Shown piece after piece: positions 63,738 to 64,000 of a DNA stretch of 64,000 nucleotides. Made by a program: the position numbers and the translations under genes. The notes beneath the pieces are model-generated. The model saw nothing but the letters and a program-made list of their open reading frames with translations. It had not been told where the DNA came from and made no database searches. The number at the start of each line of letters is the position of its first letter. Positions within the stretch are counted from its first letter, which is position 1. The DNA comes from Desulfolutivibrio sulfoxidireducens (GTDB lineage Bacteria; Desulfobacterota; Desulfovibrionia; Desulfovibrionales; Desulfovibrionaceae): the NCBI RefSeq assembly GCF_013376475.1, contig NZ_CP045508.1, positions 3,508,001-3,572,000 of the forward strand. Reading direction: 5' to 3'.

Positions 63738-64000
63738 AGGTTCTGGCCGTCAACGGCAGCGCCCGCAAGAACGGCAACACCGCGATCCTGATCAACACGC
63801 TTCTGGCCGAGCTTGAGGCCGAGGGCATAGGGACCGAGCAGGTGCAGCTCGCCGGGAAGGACCTGCACGGGTGCCTGGCCTGCTACACGTGTTTCGAGAC
63901 CAAGGATCGGCGGTGTATCCAGAAAAAGGACCTGGTCAACGAGCTCATTGAAAAGATGCTCGATGCCGACGGCATCGTGCTCGGCTCGCCCACCTACTTC
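63734..64000 (+). CDS. Iron-sulfur flavoprotein, N-terminal part (partial)
   Basis: The visible 89 residues start MKVLAVNGSARKNGNTAILI, the flavodoxin-fold FMN phosphate-binding loop, then GCLACYTCFETKDRRC (C-x2-C-x2-C-x7-C), as in iron-sulfur flavoproteins that pair FMN with a [4Fe-4S] cluster, and DGIVLGSPTYF. It is cut by the window end. It is coupled to the preceding flavin-reductase-like gene. Related proteins reduce oxygen species or quinones in anaerobes. Confidence 0.88.
   Translation, partial: MKVLAVNGSARKNGNTAILINTLLAELEAEGIGTEQVQLAGKDLHGCLACYTCFETKDRRCIQKKDLVNELIEKMLDADGIVLGSPTYF

Overview
The window looks like chromosome of a high-GC sulfate-reducing deltaproteobacterium of the Desulfovibrio type. 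This is inferred from family content: a siroheme decarboxylase subunit (AhbA), a CxxDxxC ferredoxin close to Desulfovibrio ferredoxin III, an Aquifex-type aconitase, CbiR/CobU cobamide salvage, a DVU0298-like HEAT protein, and many translationally coupled gene pairs. Most of it is ordinary housekeeping DNA.

Layout. 1-4420: end of holA, radC, acylphosphatase, lon. 4480-7390: a low-GC accessory island with a decayed IS200-type element, an ICMT-like methyltransferase, and a mobile-element-like gene that is frameshifted, split by a complete 1262-bp IS5-family element with a 4-bp target duplication, and cut again by a perfect 63-nt palindrome. 7392-8947: O-methyltransferase and a MarR regulator sharing two matching operators. 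9109-16820: GT4 glycosyltransferase, small exported proteins, a diguanylate cyclase with a degenerate receiver, ahbA, secA. 17139-18574: two small exported proteins around an intergenic region that holds two tandem, apparently sigma-54-driven, homologous small RNAs (the most notable signal here). 18686-26348: TPR protein, argJ, HD protein, phosphodiesterase, PpiD-like foldase, aconitase. 26546-29709: orphan tandem 25-bp repeats, Tat-exported metallo-hydrolase, aldehyde dehydrogenase. 29947-37440: lepA, lepB, YifB/ComM, AI-2E permease family, RmlA, Mog-like protein. 37562-43456: a PHP/UvrD-helicase fusion and a coupled cbiR-cobU-DHH operon. 48748-43524 (minus strand): an eight-gene run from ferredoxin to a Ser/Thr kinase. 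49018-56560: glycosyltransferase, HtrA, Hsp20, Trm112-like, diguanylate cyclase, PHP phosphoesterase, NfeD and SPFH proteins, HTH protein. 57666-56577: a coupled AbrB/Doc/HAD cassette. 57809-60955: an ABC ATPase and HlyD adaptor with no permease, and a third diguanylate cyclase. 61181-64000: an HxlR regulator divergent from a nitroreductase and flavoprotein cluster that runs off the window.

The clearest candidate for something undescribed is the pair of small RNAs at 17530-17600 and 17945-18021. Each has a -24/-12 promoter with exact spacing. The 29-nt identical block starts at, or one base after, the predicted +1. Each ends in a perfect 20-bp hairpin, and the two hairpins differ by three compensatory base-pair changes.
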